Part shown: one piece after another, positions 42,225 through 51,178 of the stretch | Position numbering within the stretch: position 1 is the first letter of the stretch | Layout: the number at the start of each line of letters is the position of its first letter | NCBI RefSeq assembly: GCF_001687365.1 | Contig: NZ_LGLV01000012.1 | Location: 1 to 64,000, forward strand | DNA length: 64,000 bases | Direction of reading: 5' to 3' | Source of the DNA: Pararhizobium polonicum | Lineage (GTDB): Bacteria; Pseudomonadota; Alphaproteobacteria; Rhizobiales; Rhizobiaceae | Position numbers and translations under genes: made by a program | The notes under the pieces: generated by a model | Told to the model about the DNA's origin: nothing | Database searches by the model: none | Seen by the model: the letters and a program-made list of their open reading frames with translations, nothing else

Positions 42225-43520
42225 TCAGTCGCAGTGCCGGTAGCCGGATTTGCGCTCTCTCAGATCGAAGTGGAAATGATCCTTGTGGTGCGGATCGCTG
42301 CCGGGGCCGAGCACCGTGTTGAAATATTTGCAGCTGTCGCTGCGCACCGCCTTCAGCAGGCCCTTTTCGCGGAAGGCGAAGAAGCCGGGCTTGCGCACGT
42401 CGATCTCCTTGCCGGAATTCAGCACGAACTTGCCGACGTCGATGGCATTGCCATGGGCATGCTCCGACATCGGATTGCCGCGCTGCGAATTCATCGTCCG
42501 GCAGGAATAGCCGCCGAGCGGCTTGATCGTCTTGATGCCGGAGAGATAGCGGTAGCGGGCCGACGGCACCAGCTCGTTCTTCACCCATTTGGCGAAGGCC
42601 TCGGTCACCTCGCAGTTGAGCTTGACCGACGGCTTGACGTCGATGCCGCCGGAAAGGCCCGTCAGCTCGATCGGATAGTCGATGCCGCAGGCCTTGCCGT
42701 TGGAAATGCGCGGAATATCGGTGAATTCGACCCTGAGCTTCTTCAACCGCTGGCGGCAGGCGATTTCGGAGGCCGGCATCTGTCCGGTGAAGTCGGGCTC
42801 GGATTCAGACAGCGGATTGCCGGCGCGCGGCAGGAAAGCCACCTGCTGCTCTTGCTGCGCCTGCTGCCGGCGCAGCATCACCCGTTGCTGCTGGTCGAGG
42901 AACTGCGCCTGGCGCGCCTCCTCCGCGGCGCGGTTTTTCGCACTCAGCGGCGGCAGGTCCGGATCGTCGCCGGGATTGGCCTGCACCGCGGCCGGCATTC
43001 CCTGCGGCCCGCCCAGCTGCTGCACGCTGTCACCGCCGATGCCACCGACCACCGGCTGGCTGGCATTGCCTTCGGCGATATCATTGCCCCCGGCGATATC
43101 GCGGTTCTGCTCCTCGGCAAGGCCGACAACCGGCGTCGAACCGGTCTCGACACCCAGCATCGCATCCATGTTGACGCCCTCGGAAGGCACGGTCATCGGC
43201 TGCTGCATCGTGTTTTGCGGCTCGCTATCGATCATCGGCAGCCGCGCGGCCTGCCGGCGCGGATCGGCAGCGACGGCATTGCCGGAGTTTTCGGAACCGG
43301 AATTTTCGGAGAATGTGCCGACCGGCATGGCCGCCGCAGGATAGGCATTTTCCCGCGCCACGCGCCGGTGCGGGCGTGACGGCTCGATGGCGCTCACCCG
43401 TGTGGCGGAATCGATCCGGGCCGGCGGGCTCAGGTCATCCGTCGAGCAGGCGGCCAGCGCAAGCGCCAGCACGAAAACCAGCGCCGGCCGCCGGAAAAGG
43501 GAAACATACGCCATACTCAA
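42225..43520 (-). CDS. Extensin-like domain lipoprotein
   Basis: A 431-residue exported protein. The lipobox LALAAC near residue 24 predicts a lipoprotein. The middle third is Pro/Gln/Gly-rich and disordered with a Gln/Arg coiled stretch (QAQFLDQQQRVMLRRQQAQQ). The C-terminal ~185 residues, with CRQRLKKL, ACGIDYPI, GGYSCRTMNSQ, SEHAHGNAIDVGKF and DPHHKDHFHFDL, match the extensin-like C-terminal domain, whose His/Asp residues resemble D,D-carboxypeptidase metal sites. TTG 43520 has GAGG six bases upstream; ATG 43514 starts two codons later. A wall-modifying role is inferred. Confidence 0.85.
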   Translation of the reverse strand: MSMAYVSLFRRPALVFVLALALAACSTDDLSPPARIDSATRVSAIEPSRPHRRVARENAYPAAAMPVGTFSENSGSENSGNAVAADPRRQAARLPMIDSEPQNTMQQPMTVPSEGVNMDAMLGVETGSTPVVGLAEEQNRDIAGGNDIAEGNASQPVVGGIGGDSVQQLGGPQGMPAAVQANPGDDPDLPPLSAKNRAAEEARQAQFLDQQQRVMLRRQQAQQEQQVAFLPRAGNPLSESEPDFTGQMPASEIACRQRLKKLRVEFTDIPRISNGKACGIDYPIELTGLSGGIDVKPSVKLNCEVTEAFAKWVKNELVPSARYRYLSGIKTIKPLGGYSCRTMNSQRGNPMSEHAHGNAIDVGKFVLNSGKEIDVRKPGFFAFREKGLLKAVRSDSCKYFNTVLGPGSDPHHKDHFHFDLRERKSGYRHCD

Positions 43521-43736
43521 TTGCCGCCTCTACCGATGACGATGCATCGAAATGCACCATCCGTATCCGTCCTGTCCCTGCGCAAAACCTGCGGACCACC
43601 TGTGTCCAAAGGCGGGCGTCGATGCGGAAAGACCGTGACTGAAGAGGATTTTATGCAAACAGGGTAAACGAAGGCTTTCGAAGATATCACCGGATATGGG
43701 GTTGCCGCCCGATCATGCGGCAAGGGCCGGTCTCCG

Positions 43737-44179
43737 TCACAGATGCCGGACAGTCAGCGCGCCGCCCCATTTGCCGTTGAGATAGTCGCAGACGAGCTGG
43801 CGGTGGCATTGATGCGGCAACGCTTCCGAGCAGAGCAGGCAGCTGCCGGCAAATAGGCCGGGTTCGAGACAGGTCTCGACCCGGCGCTGCGCCATCAGGT
43901 CCATGAACCGGTGACGCAGGCTGTTCCAGTCGCCCTTCTCCGTCTTGAAGGCCGTCAGAATGTCTTCGGTCGGCGCGAGAAGCGGCTGATGGGCATAGTC
44001 GGGCCGCAGAGTTCCTTCAGGAAAAACGGCAGATCGGCCGCCTTGGCGAACCCGGCAAGCTGCGACGTGTTGTGAAGCCGGATATCCAGAACCCTCTTCA
44101 CCCCGGCCTGCCGCAGGCGGCCGAAGAAATTGGCGGCCGTGCTTTGGGTAAACCCGATCGTGGCGACATCGATTGCCAT
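43737..44179 (-). pseudogene. DUF488 family gene with frameshift
   Basis: The first part from ATG 44179 (GGAGAGGAG upstream) reads IDVATIGFTQSTAANFFGRLR and continues to KELCG, as in DUF488 proteins. The frame then shifts near 44004 by one base; in the next frame the protein continues as DYAHQPLLAPT, CLEPGLFAGSCLLCSEALPH and HRQLVCDYLNGKWG to a stop at 43737. The unshifted frame ends early at 43955. An intact product would have about 147 residues with the family's Cys/His region. Either a recent mutation or a sequencing error. Confidence 0.8.
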
Positions 44180-44201
44180 TCGCACCGCTCCTCTCCTGCG
44201 T

Positions 44202-45011
44202 CTACCGCATCTCCAGCAGCAGGGCGCGATGATCGGAGACCTCTGGCTGCGCCACCGCATCGAACCGGACGACCTCCACATCCGGCGTCACCAGCATGTA
44301 ATCGGCAAAACGCCCGGCCTTTTCATAATGGGAGGTCCGCGTATCGGTATGCCCCCGCGATATGACCAGATCGGTCAGCCCCAGCCCGGCAAGCGCGCCG
44401 AACATGCGATTATCAGGCAGCACGTTGAAATCGCCGCAGACCACCAGCCGCTCACCGCCGCGCCAGACGCGCCGGATCACATCGATCAGGGCCGCCGTCT
44501 GCGCGTCGCGCGCCGGCGTATCGCCCTTGCCGGCAACGTCCCTGAGACCGTGCATCTGCGCGATGGTGACCGGAACACCGCCGTCATAATCGAAAAGGCG
44601 GAAACAATGGGCATTGCGCGCCCGCGGATGCGGTCCCCACCCATCCGGCGAAAATGCGCCATGGACGAAATCCTGCACCTGGCCGATCACCGCAAGCGGC
44701 CGGCGCACGAAAGTCGCCAGTCCGAACTCCGACGGCACCGCCCGCTCGCCATCGAACAGTGTGCCCCGCGCCACCGGCGCAAAGAAACCGTCATAGCCCG
44801 GCAGCGCCGCGCCGATCTCCTCAAACAGGTTCGCCCGCTGCGGCAGTTCCACGCCATCATCCCGGTAGACCAGCCAGTCCGATGGCGCAGCCGGGGTGCG
44901 CACCACCTCCTGCAGGCAGATCACATCCGCATCCACCGCGACGAGATAGTCCATCAGCGGCGCATGGACCCGACCGCCCCAGACGTTCAAGGAAACGATG
45001 CGCAACGCCAT
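44202..45011 (-). CDS. Endonuclease/exonuclease/phosphatase family hydrolase
   Basis: A 269-residue metal-dependent phosphodiesterase fold. The motifs SLNVWGG, ICLQEVV, VVCGDFNVLPDN and VSDHRALLLEM at the C-terminus carry the active-site Asn, Glu, Asp and His. The family includes DNA-repair nucleases and phospholipid and inositol phosphatases; no signal peptide is present, and substrate is not resolved. Located 22 bases upstream of the DUF488 gene on the same strand. Confidence 0.9.
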   Translation of the reverse strand: MALRIVSLNVWGGRVHAPLMDYLVAVDADVICLQEVVRTPAAPSDWLVYRDDGVELPQRANLFEEIGAALPGYDGFFAPVARGTLFDGERAVPSEFGLATFVRRPLAVIGQVQDFVHGAFSPDGWGPHPRARNAHCFRLFDYDGGVPVTIAQMHGLRDVAGKGDTPARDAQTAALIDVIRRVWRGGERLVVCGDFNVLPDNRMFGALAGLGLTDLVISRGHTDTRTSHYEKAGRFADYMLVTPDVEVVRFDAVAQPEVSDHRALLLEMR

Positions 45012-45098
45012 TCACCGGCTCCAGCCGTTCGTCGTCAAGATTGAACCGCCCGGATGAGGCGGCCCGTTCAGGGCGGCTTTTAGGGAAAGACGGGCGGT

Positions 45099-45749
45099 CT
45101 ATTTCTTTTGATTGCCAGCAAAAGCGGCCGTCAAGCCAAGGCCGATATACACGAAACCACTGACCCAGCGTTCAGCCTTCAGATATACGGGACTGCGCTT
45201 CAGCCATTTGCCGGCCGTACCGGCGGCAAATGCGTAGGAGCAGTCCGTCAGGACGCCAATCACGGTGTAGACAATCCCGAGAAAAGCGATCTGCATTGCC
45301 ACATGGCCACGGTCGACCTCAACGAACTGCGGCAGAAAAGCCAGAAAGAACAGCGCCGTCTTCGGATTGAGCAGGTTGACAATAAAGCCCTCGCGAAAGA
45401 GGCGCATGCGGCTACGCGCCGGTAAACCGCCCTCGATGTCGGGAATGTCAGACGAACCGAATAGTTTCTTGAAGCCAAGCCAGATCAGATAGGCCGCGCC
45501 GGCATACTTCACTATGCTGAAGGCGAGCGCGGATGACGCCAGGAGCGCCGACAACCCCACAGCAGCGGCGATGACATGAACAAGCGTCGCCGTATGGATG
45601 CCAAGGATCGACACGAGGCCGGCAGAGCGGCCCTGCTCGACTGAGCGCGCGAAGATGTAAAGAACGGCCGGTCCCGGCACGAGAAGCAGCACCAGTGTGG
45701 CGCTGACGAACAGGCTGAGATTCGTTGCGCTGGGAATTGCCAAATCCAT
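45099..45749 (-). CDS. LysE/RhtB-family amino-acid exporter
   Basis: A 216-residue membrane protein with six helices. LVPGPAVLYIFARSVEQGRSAGLVSILGI near residue 20-50 is the family signature and FIVNLLNPKTALFFLAFLPQFV another. ATG 45749 is the natural start. Exported substrate unknown (amino acid or homoserine-lactone type compounds in relatives). Its promoter region runs into an IS remnant. Confidence 0.9.
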   Translation of the reverse strand: MDLAIPSATNLSLFVSATLVLLLVPGPAVLYIFARSVEQGRSAGLVSILGIHTATLVHVIAAAVGLSALLASSALAFSIVKYAGAAYLIWLGFKKLFGSSDIPDIEGGLPARSRMRLFREGFIVNLLNPKTALFFLAFLPQFVEVDRGHVAMQIAFLGIVYTVIGVLTDCSYAFAAGTAGKWLKRSPVYLKAERWVSGFVYIGLGLTAAFAGNQKK

Positions 45750-45839
45750 GATTGTCTTGCCCCGTTTGCTATTACAGTAACAATAGATTGGGCTGCGTCC
45801 AATGTGAAGCTCTCTTCTGACGGGCTGCGACGGCAAAAA

Positions 45840-46121
45840 GGGGGATCGAGATCATTCTCTCGGTCGCTCCCGATGCGGGCTCCCGGCCAAAATGCATGCG
45901 GTCGTGGACGGGCAAGGCCTCCCGGTCCGGCTGGGCCGGACCGCTGGGCAAAACCATGCTTCAGCACATGGCTATACCGTGAGCGAAACCTCATCGAACG
46001 CTTCGTCTCCAGGCTGAAGCATTTTCGTGAGGCCGCCACTCGATACGACAGGCTCGCCGTTAACGTCCTCGCCATGGTCCAGCGCGCCTCGATCGCCTTT
46101 GGCTACGAGTTTATGAGCTAA
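45840..46121 (+). pseudogene. IS5-family transposase remnant
   Basis: In one frame the DNA reads LPAKMHAVVDGQGLPVRLG and TAGQNHA; after a shift and internal loss it reads YRERNLIERFVSRLKHFREA and RYDRLAVNVLAMVQRASIAF to a stop at 46121. Both parts match the C-terminal region of IS5/IS427-group DDE transposases, including the Y-R-E-R-N-x-I-E-R catalytic Glu motif. There is no N-terminal part and no inverted repeats were found, so it is dead. Confidence 0.75.
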
Positions 46122-46143
46122 GGCCTGGCGAAAAACCGCCACC

Positions 46144-46749
46144 TTACCGGCAGGCGTTGTTGTCGATCACGCGAAAACCCTGGGCTTGCGCCGTGCAGGC
46201 ATTAGGAAAGGTCTGCTGCTGGCGTCCCTGGCGGGCGCAGACCGGCGCGAATTCGCGGGTGCAGGCTTGCGGCCGGCGATCCGGATCGCGCGGCGGCGGA
46301 CGCATGCCGCTGTCATCGATGGGCCTGTCCGGACGGCGGCATTCGCCACGGCCGATCACGCGGAACCCTTCAGCCTGCGCCATGCATCCGTTGGCAAACG
46401 TCTGCTGGCGCCGCCCCTGCGTGGCGCAGACCGGCGCATATTCGCGGGTGCAGACCTGCGGCCGGCCGTTGCCGAAATCGGGCCGCTCCGGGCGGCATTC
46501 GCCGCGGCCGGTGATGCGGTATCCGTCCGCCCGCGCCTGGCAGGCATTGGAAAACGTCCGCCGGTCGCCGCCGCGCTGGGCGCAGACCGGGTCGTATTGC
46601 ATCGTGCACATCTGCGGGGTCGACGGTTCCGGACGCGGACGGGGCCGCTGCCCCGGGTCATCAACGACGACGGTACACGCCGTCAGAGCACCCAGCGACA
46701 GCGCGGCCAACGCCGCGATACGGATCATAACGCGTTGAAACGGCATCAT
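46144..46749 (-). CDS. Lipoprotein with three Kazal-type protease inhibitor domains
   Basis: A 201-residue lipoprotein: hydrophobic signal and lipobox LTAC near residue 25, a Pro/Arg linker, and three repeats of the pattern C-T-x-E/Q-Y/F-x-P-V-C-A-x-x-x-x-R-x-x-T-F-x-N-x-C-x-A-x-A-x-G-(F/Y)-R-(V/I). These are short Kazal-like domains, protease inhibitors in eukaryotes and predicted such in bacteria. ATG 46749 has GGAGG seven bases upstream. Surface defence against foreign or own proteases is inference. Confidence 0.85.
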   Translation of the reverse strand: MMPFQRVMIRIAALAALSLGALTACTVVVDDPGQRPRPRPEPSTPQMCTMQYDPVCAQRGGDRRTFSNACQARADGYRITGRGECRPERPDFGNGRPQVCTREYAPVCATQGRRQQTFANGCMAQAEGFRVIGRGECRRPDRPIDDSGMRPPPRDPDRRPQACTREFAPVCARQGRQQQTFPNACTAQAQGFRVIDNNACR

Positions 46750-47030
46750 TCGCAGTCCTCCTCCCCCAATTCCCCCTGAAACGCCCCGCATCGCCAGCGA
46801 TACGAACGGACGCTGTAACACCTTGAATCACCCGGCCATTCTGTCGGTAAATCCGGCCCGGTCAAGCGCGTGGCGCACCTGTCCCGCAAAGACCGCCCCA
46901 TTCCCCGGATTACACCCGGCCATCGCTAACAACCGCGCCCCGAAACGCCATTCCCGCCTATATTTCCACAAGGGTCTTTTCCGATCCCGCCGCATCAGGT
47001 TACATCGAACCAAACGGAGAGCGACAGACC

Positions 47031-47411
47031 ATGGCAAAACCGAACGGCGACCTCACCCTGCGCACGCTGGCCATGCCGGCCGACGCCAATGCGGCCGGCG
47101 ATATCTTCGGCGGCTGGGTCATGGCGCAGATGGACCTGTCCTGCGGCATCCGCGCCGCCGAGCGGGCCCGCGGCCGCGTCGTCACCGCCGCCGTCAAGGA
47201 AATGGCCTTCGAGCTGCCGGTCAAGATCGGCGATACGCTCTGCATCTATACCGATGTCGTCAAGGTCGGCCGCACCTCGATCACCCTCAAGGTCGAAGCC
47301 TGGGCGCAGCGCTATCTCTCCGACCGCATGGACAAGGTCACCGACGCCCTGTTCGTCATGGTGGCGCTCGACGAGGCCGGCCATCCGAAACCGGTGCCGC
47401 CCGAAGCCTGA
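47031..47411 (+). CDS. Acyl-CoA thioesterase (YciA/hotdog fold)
   Basis: A 126-residue hotdog-fold enzyme that hydrolyses acyl-CoA. NAAGDIFGGWVMAQMD near residue 21 has the catalytic Asp-type motif and TAAVKEMAFELPVKIGD follows, as in YciA. ATG 47031 has GGAG ten bases upstream. Chain-length preference is unknown. A 16-bp tandem repeat begins at its stop codon. Confidence 0.9.
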   Translation: MAKPNGDLTLRTLAMPADANAAGDIFGGWVMAQMDLSCGIRAAERARGRVVTAAVKEMAFELPVKIGDTLCIYTDVVKVGRTSITLKVEAWAQRYLSDRMDKVTDALFVMVALDEAGHPKPVPPEA

Positions 47412-47457
47412 TCATTCCGAAGCCAGATCATCCCAAATCCCGATCATCCCAAATCCC
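47410..47457. repeat. 16-bp tandem repeat (three units)
   Basis: Units at 47410-47425, 47426-47441 and 47442-47457; the last two are identical (GATCATCCCAAATCCC) and the first is diverged. It fills the short gap between the thioesterase stop and the next gene's leader. Confidence 0.7.
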
Positions 47458-47479
47458 GACCATCATGGAGGCCTGAGCC

Positions 47480-48067
47480 ATGGACCACCCGGCCGATCCG
47501 CAGATCTTCTCCCATATCCGCGTCATCATGGGCATGGTCATCAGCCTCTCGATGGCGCGGCTGCTGACGGGGCTGGCGCTGTTTGTCCAGCATCCCGGCA
47601 AGACCAGGATCTACTGGCTGCACCTCGGCTGGGTGCTCTTCATGTTCCTGTTCCTGATCTATTTCTGGTGGTGGGAATACCGGCTGCATGCGGTGCCGGT
47701 GATCGATTTCAGCGTCTATCTCTTCGTTATTTCCTATTGCTGCATCTTCTTCTTCCTCTGCGTCCTGCTGTTTCCGACGTCGTTGGAGGATTACAGCGGC
47801 TACGAGCAGTATTTCATGTCGCGCCGCGCCTGGTTCTTCGGCTTCCTGGCGCTGGCCTATGGCGTCGATCTCGTCGATACCGCCGTCAAGGGAAAGGCCT
47901 ATTTCCTCTCCTACGGCCTGGAATATCCGCTGCGCAACGCCATCTACATCCTGCTGTGCATCGCAGCCGCGATCACGCCCAACCGGCGCTTCCACGCGGC
48001 CTTCCTGATCGCCGGCCTGACCTATCAGGTCGTCTGGATTTTCCGGGCTTTCGATCTGCTGGATTGA
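47480..48067 (+). CDS. Hypothetical integral membrane protein
   Basis: A 195-residue membrane protein with about five or six hydrophobic helices: VIMGMVISLSMARLLTGLAL, LGWVLFMFLFLIYFWWW, DFSVYLFVISYCCIFFFLCV, FGFLALAYGVDLV, and the C-terminal FLIAGLTYQVVWIFRAFDLL. Rich in aromatic residues. No family recognised. ATG 47480 has GGAGG ten bases upstream, next to the 16-bp repeats. Confidence 0.75.
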   Translation: MDHPADPQIFSHIRVIMGMVISLSMARLLTGLALFVQHPGKTRIYWLHLGWVLFMFLFLIYFWWWEYRLHAVPVIDFSVYLFVISYCCIFFFLCVLLFPTSLEDYSGYEQYFMSRRAWFFGFLALAYGVDLVDTAVKGKAYFLSYGLEYPLRNAIYILLCIAAAITPNRRFHAAFLIAGLTYQVVWIFRAFDLLD

Positions 48068-48122
48068 GCGCCGGGAACACCGCAGCGCCCGCCAAAATCG
48101 TTGCCCCATCGAAGGCGCGCGC

Positions 48123-48953
48123 CTACGCCGGCATGACCGGCCGGAACATCTCCCGCATTCTGGCGAGATAGTGCTCCTCGGAGGTCGACCAGCGCAATTG
48201 TGCCAGCATCCTGCTGTCGGCACCGGCCGGAAAGCGGATCGCATCGCCTTCATCGGTTGCCGCCGCAAACGTTGCCCCGGCAACCTCGGCCTCGGTGCAA
48301 TAGGGCGTCGGATAATTGGCCATGATGCCGAAATAGGCCTGCGCAAACGCACCGTAGTCCTCGGGAATCAGCCCCTGCATGCGCGGCCCGCCATTGGCGG
48401 CAAAGCCGGTGGTCGGTCCAAGGCCCGGCTCCACCAGCCGCGCCTTGATATTGAAGAGTTCCAGCTCGTAGGACAGCGACTCGGTATAGCCTTCGACGGC
48501 GCATTTGCTGGCAGCGTAGATCGCCACCAGCGGCATGACGCCGAGCGTGACGCTCGATGTGACATTGACGATGGTGCCATGCCCCTGGGCGCGCATCTGT
48601 CGAATAATGGCCCGGCAGGTTGCGAAAACACCAAAGGTGTTGGTCTCAAAAATCTCCCGGATCGTGCTGTCCGGCGTGACTTCGACGGCGGACGCCATGC
48701 CGATACCGGCATTGTTGACCAGCACGTCGATCGCGCCAAAGGCCGCAACGCCGTCGGCGATCGCCTTGTCGATCGTTTCCGCCTTGGTCACATCCAGCGG
48801 CAGGATCAGCAGGCGATCGGACGCCGTTGCAAAAACGCCGGCATCCGGCCGCCGCATCGTGGCGATGACGTTCCAGCCGCGCGCCAGAAAGAGTTCGGCA
48901 ATCGCCTTGCCGTAGCCCGACGAGGTGCCGGTGATGAGGACTGTCTTGGTCAT
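48123..48953 (-). CDS. SDR family oxidoreductase
   Basis: A 276-residue classical SDR. LITGTSSGYGKAIAELFL is the nucleotide site, VNNAGIGMAS and NVTSSVTLG follow, and YAASKCAVEG provides YxxxK. The C-terminal region is longer than minimal and may define a lipid-like or steroid-like substrate pocket. ATG 48953 has GGAG six bases upstream; ATG 48965 is in frame. Divergent from an AraC regulator, its likely controller. Confidence 0.9.
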   Translation of the reverse strand: MTKTVLITGTSSGYGKAIAELFLARGWNVIATMRRPDAGVFATASDRLLILPLDVTKAETIDKAIADGVAAFGAIDVLVNNAGIGMASAVEVTPDSTIREIFETNTFGVFATCRAIIRQMRAQGHGTIVNVTSSVTLGVMPLVAIYAASKCAVEGYTESLSYELELFNIKARLVEPGLGPTTGFAANGGPRMQGLIPEDYGAFAQAYFGIMANYPTPYCTEAEVAGATFAAATDEGDAIRFPAGADSRMLAQLRWSTSEEHYLARMREMFRPVMPA

Positions 48954-49043
48954 TCGGATCTCCATGTTTTGTCGCCCTCAGAATAGACAAAACGCAAAGA
49001 CGATATATAATGAATGATCCAGATTTTATTATGGATCGTCCAA

Positions 49044-49958
49044 ATGGATCCTTTCAGCGACATCATCGCCCTGCTTCGCCCGCATGCCGTCTTCTCCAAG
49101 CCGATCACCGGCAAGGGAGAATGGGGCGTGCGCTATCCGGCCTATGGGGCGCCGGGTTTTGCCATTGTGCTGTCCGGCCAGTGCTGGCTGGCGGTCGAAG
49201 CGGATGAACCGGTGCTTCTGCAGCGTGGCGATTTCGTGCTGCTGCCGTCCTCGCCTGCCTTCGAGATGCTGAGCCGACCGGGTGCACCATGCGTTCCCGG
49301 CCAGCCGATGGCCACGGATATTCGGCATGGTGATCCCGGCGGCGCGCCCGATTTCCGCATGCTCGGCGGCAGCTTCCGGCTCAGTCCGGTCAATGCACCG
49401 CTTCTGGTGGCTTTGCTGCCAAAGATCATCCACGTCAGCGCAGCCAATGGCAGCACCCGGCGTCTCGCCGGTATCATCGATCTGATCATGGAAGAATGTG
49501 CAACGGAACGGCCCGGCCGGGAGATGATCCTCGAACGGCTTCTCGAAGTCCTGTTGATGGAGTGCCTGCGCTGGCCGGGTGCCGGAACCACCACCCTGCC
49601 CGCCGGCCTGCTGGCCGGAATGGAGGATGCCGCCCTTGCCCGTGCGCTCGGTGCCATGCATGCCGATATCAGCGCCGGCTGGACGGTCGCCGACCTTGCC
49701 AAAATCGCGGGCATGTCGCGATCCGCCTTTGCTGCCCGCTTCAGCGGCATGCTCGGCTGCGCCCCGATGGAATATCTGGCGCGCTGGCGCATGACGCGCG
49801 CCAAGGACACGCTCAGCCGGGGCGGCACATCGCTGGATCGCCTGGCCGAAGACATCGGCTACGACTCCGCCAGCGCCTTCAGCACGGCCTTTCGCCGCCG
49901 CGTCGGCTGCGCCCCCGGCGCCTTCGCGCGCTCCCGCATCGATACGCCACAAGCCTGA
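49044..49958 (+). CDS. AraC-family transcriptional regulator (cupin sensor)
   Basis: A 304-residue regulator. The N-terminal half is a cupin-like sensor (AFEM, RGDFVLLPSSP) of the CupinAraC/AraC_binding type; the C-terminal ~100 residues are the double HTH: WTVADLAKIAGMSRSAFAARF, and LDRLAEDIGYDSASAFSTAFRRR. ATG 49044 is preferred; the frame is open slightly upstream. Read divergently from the SDR gene with a 90-bp gap. Confidence 0.9.
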   Translation: MDPFSDIIALLRPHAVFSKPITGKGEWGVRYPAYGAPGFAIVLSGQCWLAVEADEPVLLQRGDFVLLPSSPAFEMLSRPGAPCVPGQPMATDIRHGDPGGAPDFRMLGGSFRLSPVNAPLLVALLPKIIHVSAANGSTRRLAGIIDLIMEECATERPGREMILERLLEVLLMECLRWPGAGTTTLPAGLLAGMEDAALARALGAMHADISAGWTVADLAKIAGMSRSAFAARFSGMLGCAPMEYLARWRMTRAKDTLSRGGTSLDRLAEDIGYDSASAFSTAFRRRVGCAPGAFARSRIDTPQA

Positions 49959-50139
49959 CGGCGATCACCAACGGAAAAATCCAACCGATTGCCCACCCGT
50001 CGCGGAAAAGCGTTTCCCTGCACGTCCAATCTACAAAATAAATAAACTCTATAAGCTTCATCGATTTCACTAGCATGATCCCATGTCATGCGGAAAAGCG
50101 CTTCGGCTTCAGCGCTGCCGCCAACCATAAGAGGGATCG

Positions 50140-51108
50140 ATGTTCACACTGACAAGACGCCTGTTCGGCGCTGGCCTGCTGGCCACCAGCCTGTTTGCCG
50201 CATCCGGCCTGTCGGCTGCCGGAGTGGCCGCCGCCGAACTGACCGAATTCAAGATCGGCTACCAGAAGACCGGCCTGCCGGTCATCGCCCGCCAGCAGCA
50301 GATCGTCGAGAAGGCGCTGGAGCCCAAGGGCATCACCGTCTCCTGGGTCGAATTCACCGCCGGTCCGCCGCTGGTCGAAGCGCTGAATGTCGGCTCGATC
50401 GATGTCGGCTGGACCGGCGATGCGCCGCCGATCTTCGGCCAGGCCGCCGGTTCGGCCATCACCTATGTCGCCGCCCTTCCCTCCAACGGCGCCGGCGAGG
50501 CGATCTTCGTCAAGCCGGAGTCGCCGATCCAGTCTCTGGCCGAGCTCAAGGGCAAGAAGATCGGCGTCGGCAAGGGCACCTCAGCCCATAACCTCGTCGT
50601 CGCAGCGCTTGAAAAGGCCGGCATCGATTTCAAGGACGTCACCCCGGTCTATCTGAGCCCCGCCGATGCGGCCGCCGCCTTTGCCAGCGACAAGATCGAC
50701 GCCTGGGCCGTCTGGGACCCCTTCTTCGCCATCGCCGAAACCCGCTACAAGCCGCGCATCCTGACCACCTCGGCCGAGACGCTGAACGTCAAGACCTACT
50801 TCCTCGCCAACCGCGACTTCGCCAGGCAGCACCCGGAAACGGTCACGACCACCATCGCCGCCCTGAAGGATGCCGCCGCCTGGGCCGATGCCAACCGCGA
50901 CAAGGTGGCGCAAGCCCTGCACGAGGTCACCGGCGTGCCGCTCGAAGCCCAGACGATCGCTGCCAACCGCACCGTGTTCGGTATCGAGCCGGTCACCCCG
51001 GAGATCGTCGCCAGCCAGCAGCAGACCGCCGACCGCTTCTTCAAGCTCGGCCTGATCCCCAAGCAGATCACCATTTCCGATGCCGTCTGGACGGCACCGA
51101 CCAACTGA
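50140..51108 (+). CDS. ssuA: Aliphatic sulfonate ABC transporter substrate-binding protein
   Basis: A 322-residue periplasmic protein that captures alkanesulfonates as a sulfur source. Signal peptide ending near GVAAAE; EFKIGYQKTGLPVIARQQQ, VEFTAGPPLVEALNVGSIDVG and GDAPPIFGQAAG are SsuA signatures. ATG 50140 has GAGGG six bases upstream. First gene of an ssuACB operon; no monooxygenase (SsuD) is adjacent. Paralogue of the orphan protein at 18304-19275. Confidence 0.92.
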   Translation: MFTLTRRLFGAGLLATSLFAASGLSAAGVAAAELTEFKIGYQKTGLPVIARQQQIVEKALEPKGITVSWVEFTAGPPLVEALNVGSIDVGWTGDAPPIFGQAAGSAITYVAALPSNGAGEAIFVKPESPIQSLAELKGKKIGVGKGTSAHNLVVAALEKAGIDFKDVTPVYLSPADAAAAFASDKIDAWAVWDPFFAIAETRYKPRILTTSAETLNVKTYFLANRDFARQHPETVTTTIAALKDAAAWADANRDKVAQALHEVTGVPLEAQTIAANRTVFGIEPVTPEIVASQQQTADRFFKLGLIPKQITISDAVWTAPTN

Positions 51109-51130
51109 TTTCCTCCCAGGAAATGCCGAA

Positions 51131-51158
51131 GCGTGCCGGTCCATCCGGGCCGGCACGC
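51131..51158 (+). promoter_or_regulatory. Intercistronic hairpin between ssuA and ssuC
   Basis: GCGTGCCGG and CCGGCACGC, nine perfect pairs with a ten-base loop, 22 bases after the ssuA stop. No T run, so it more likely protects the ssuA mRNA end than ends transcription. Confidence 0.6.
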
Positions 51159-51178
51159 GAGAGATAGAAGGGCAGATC

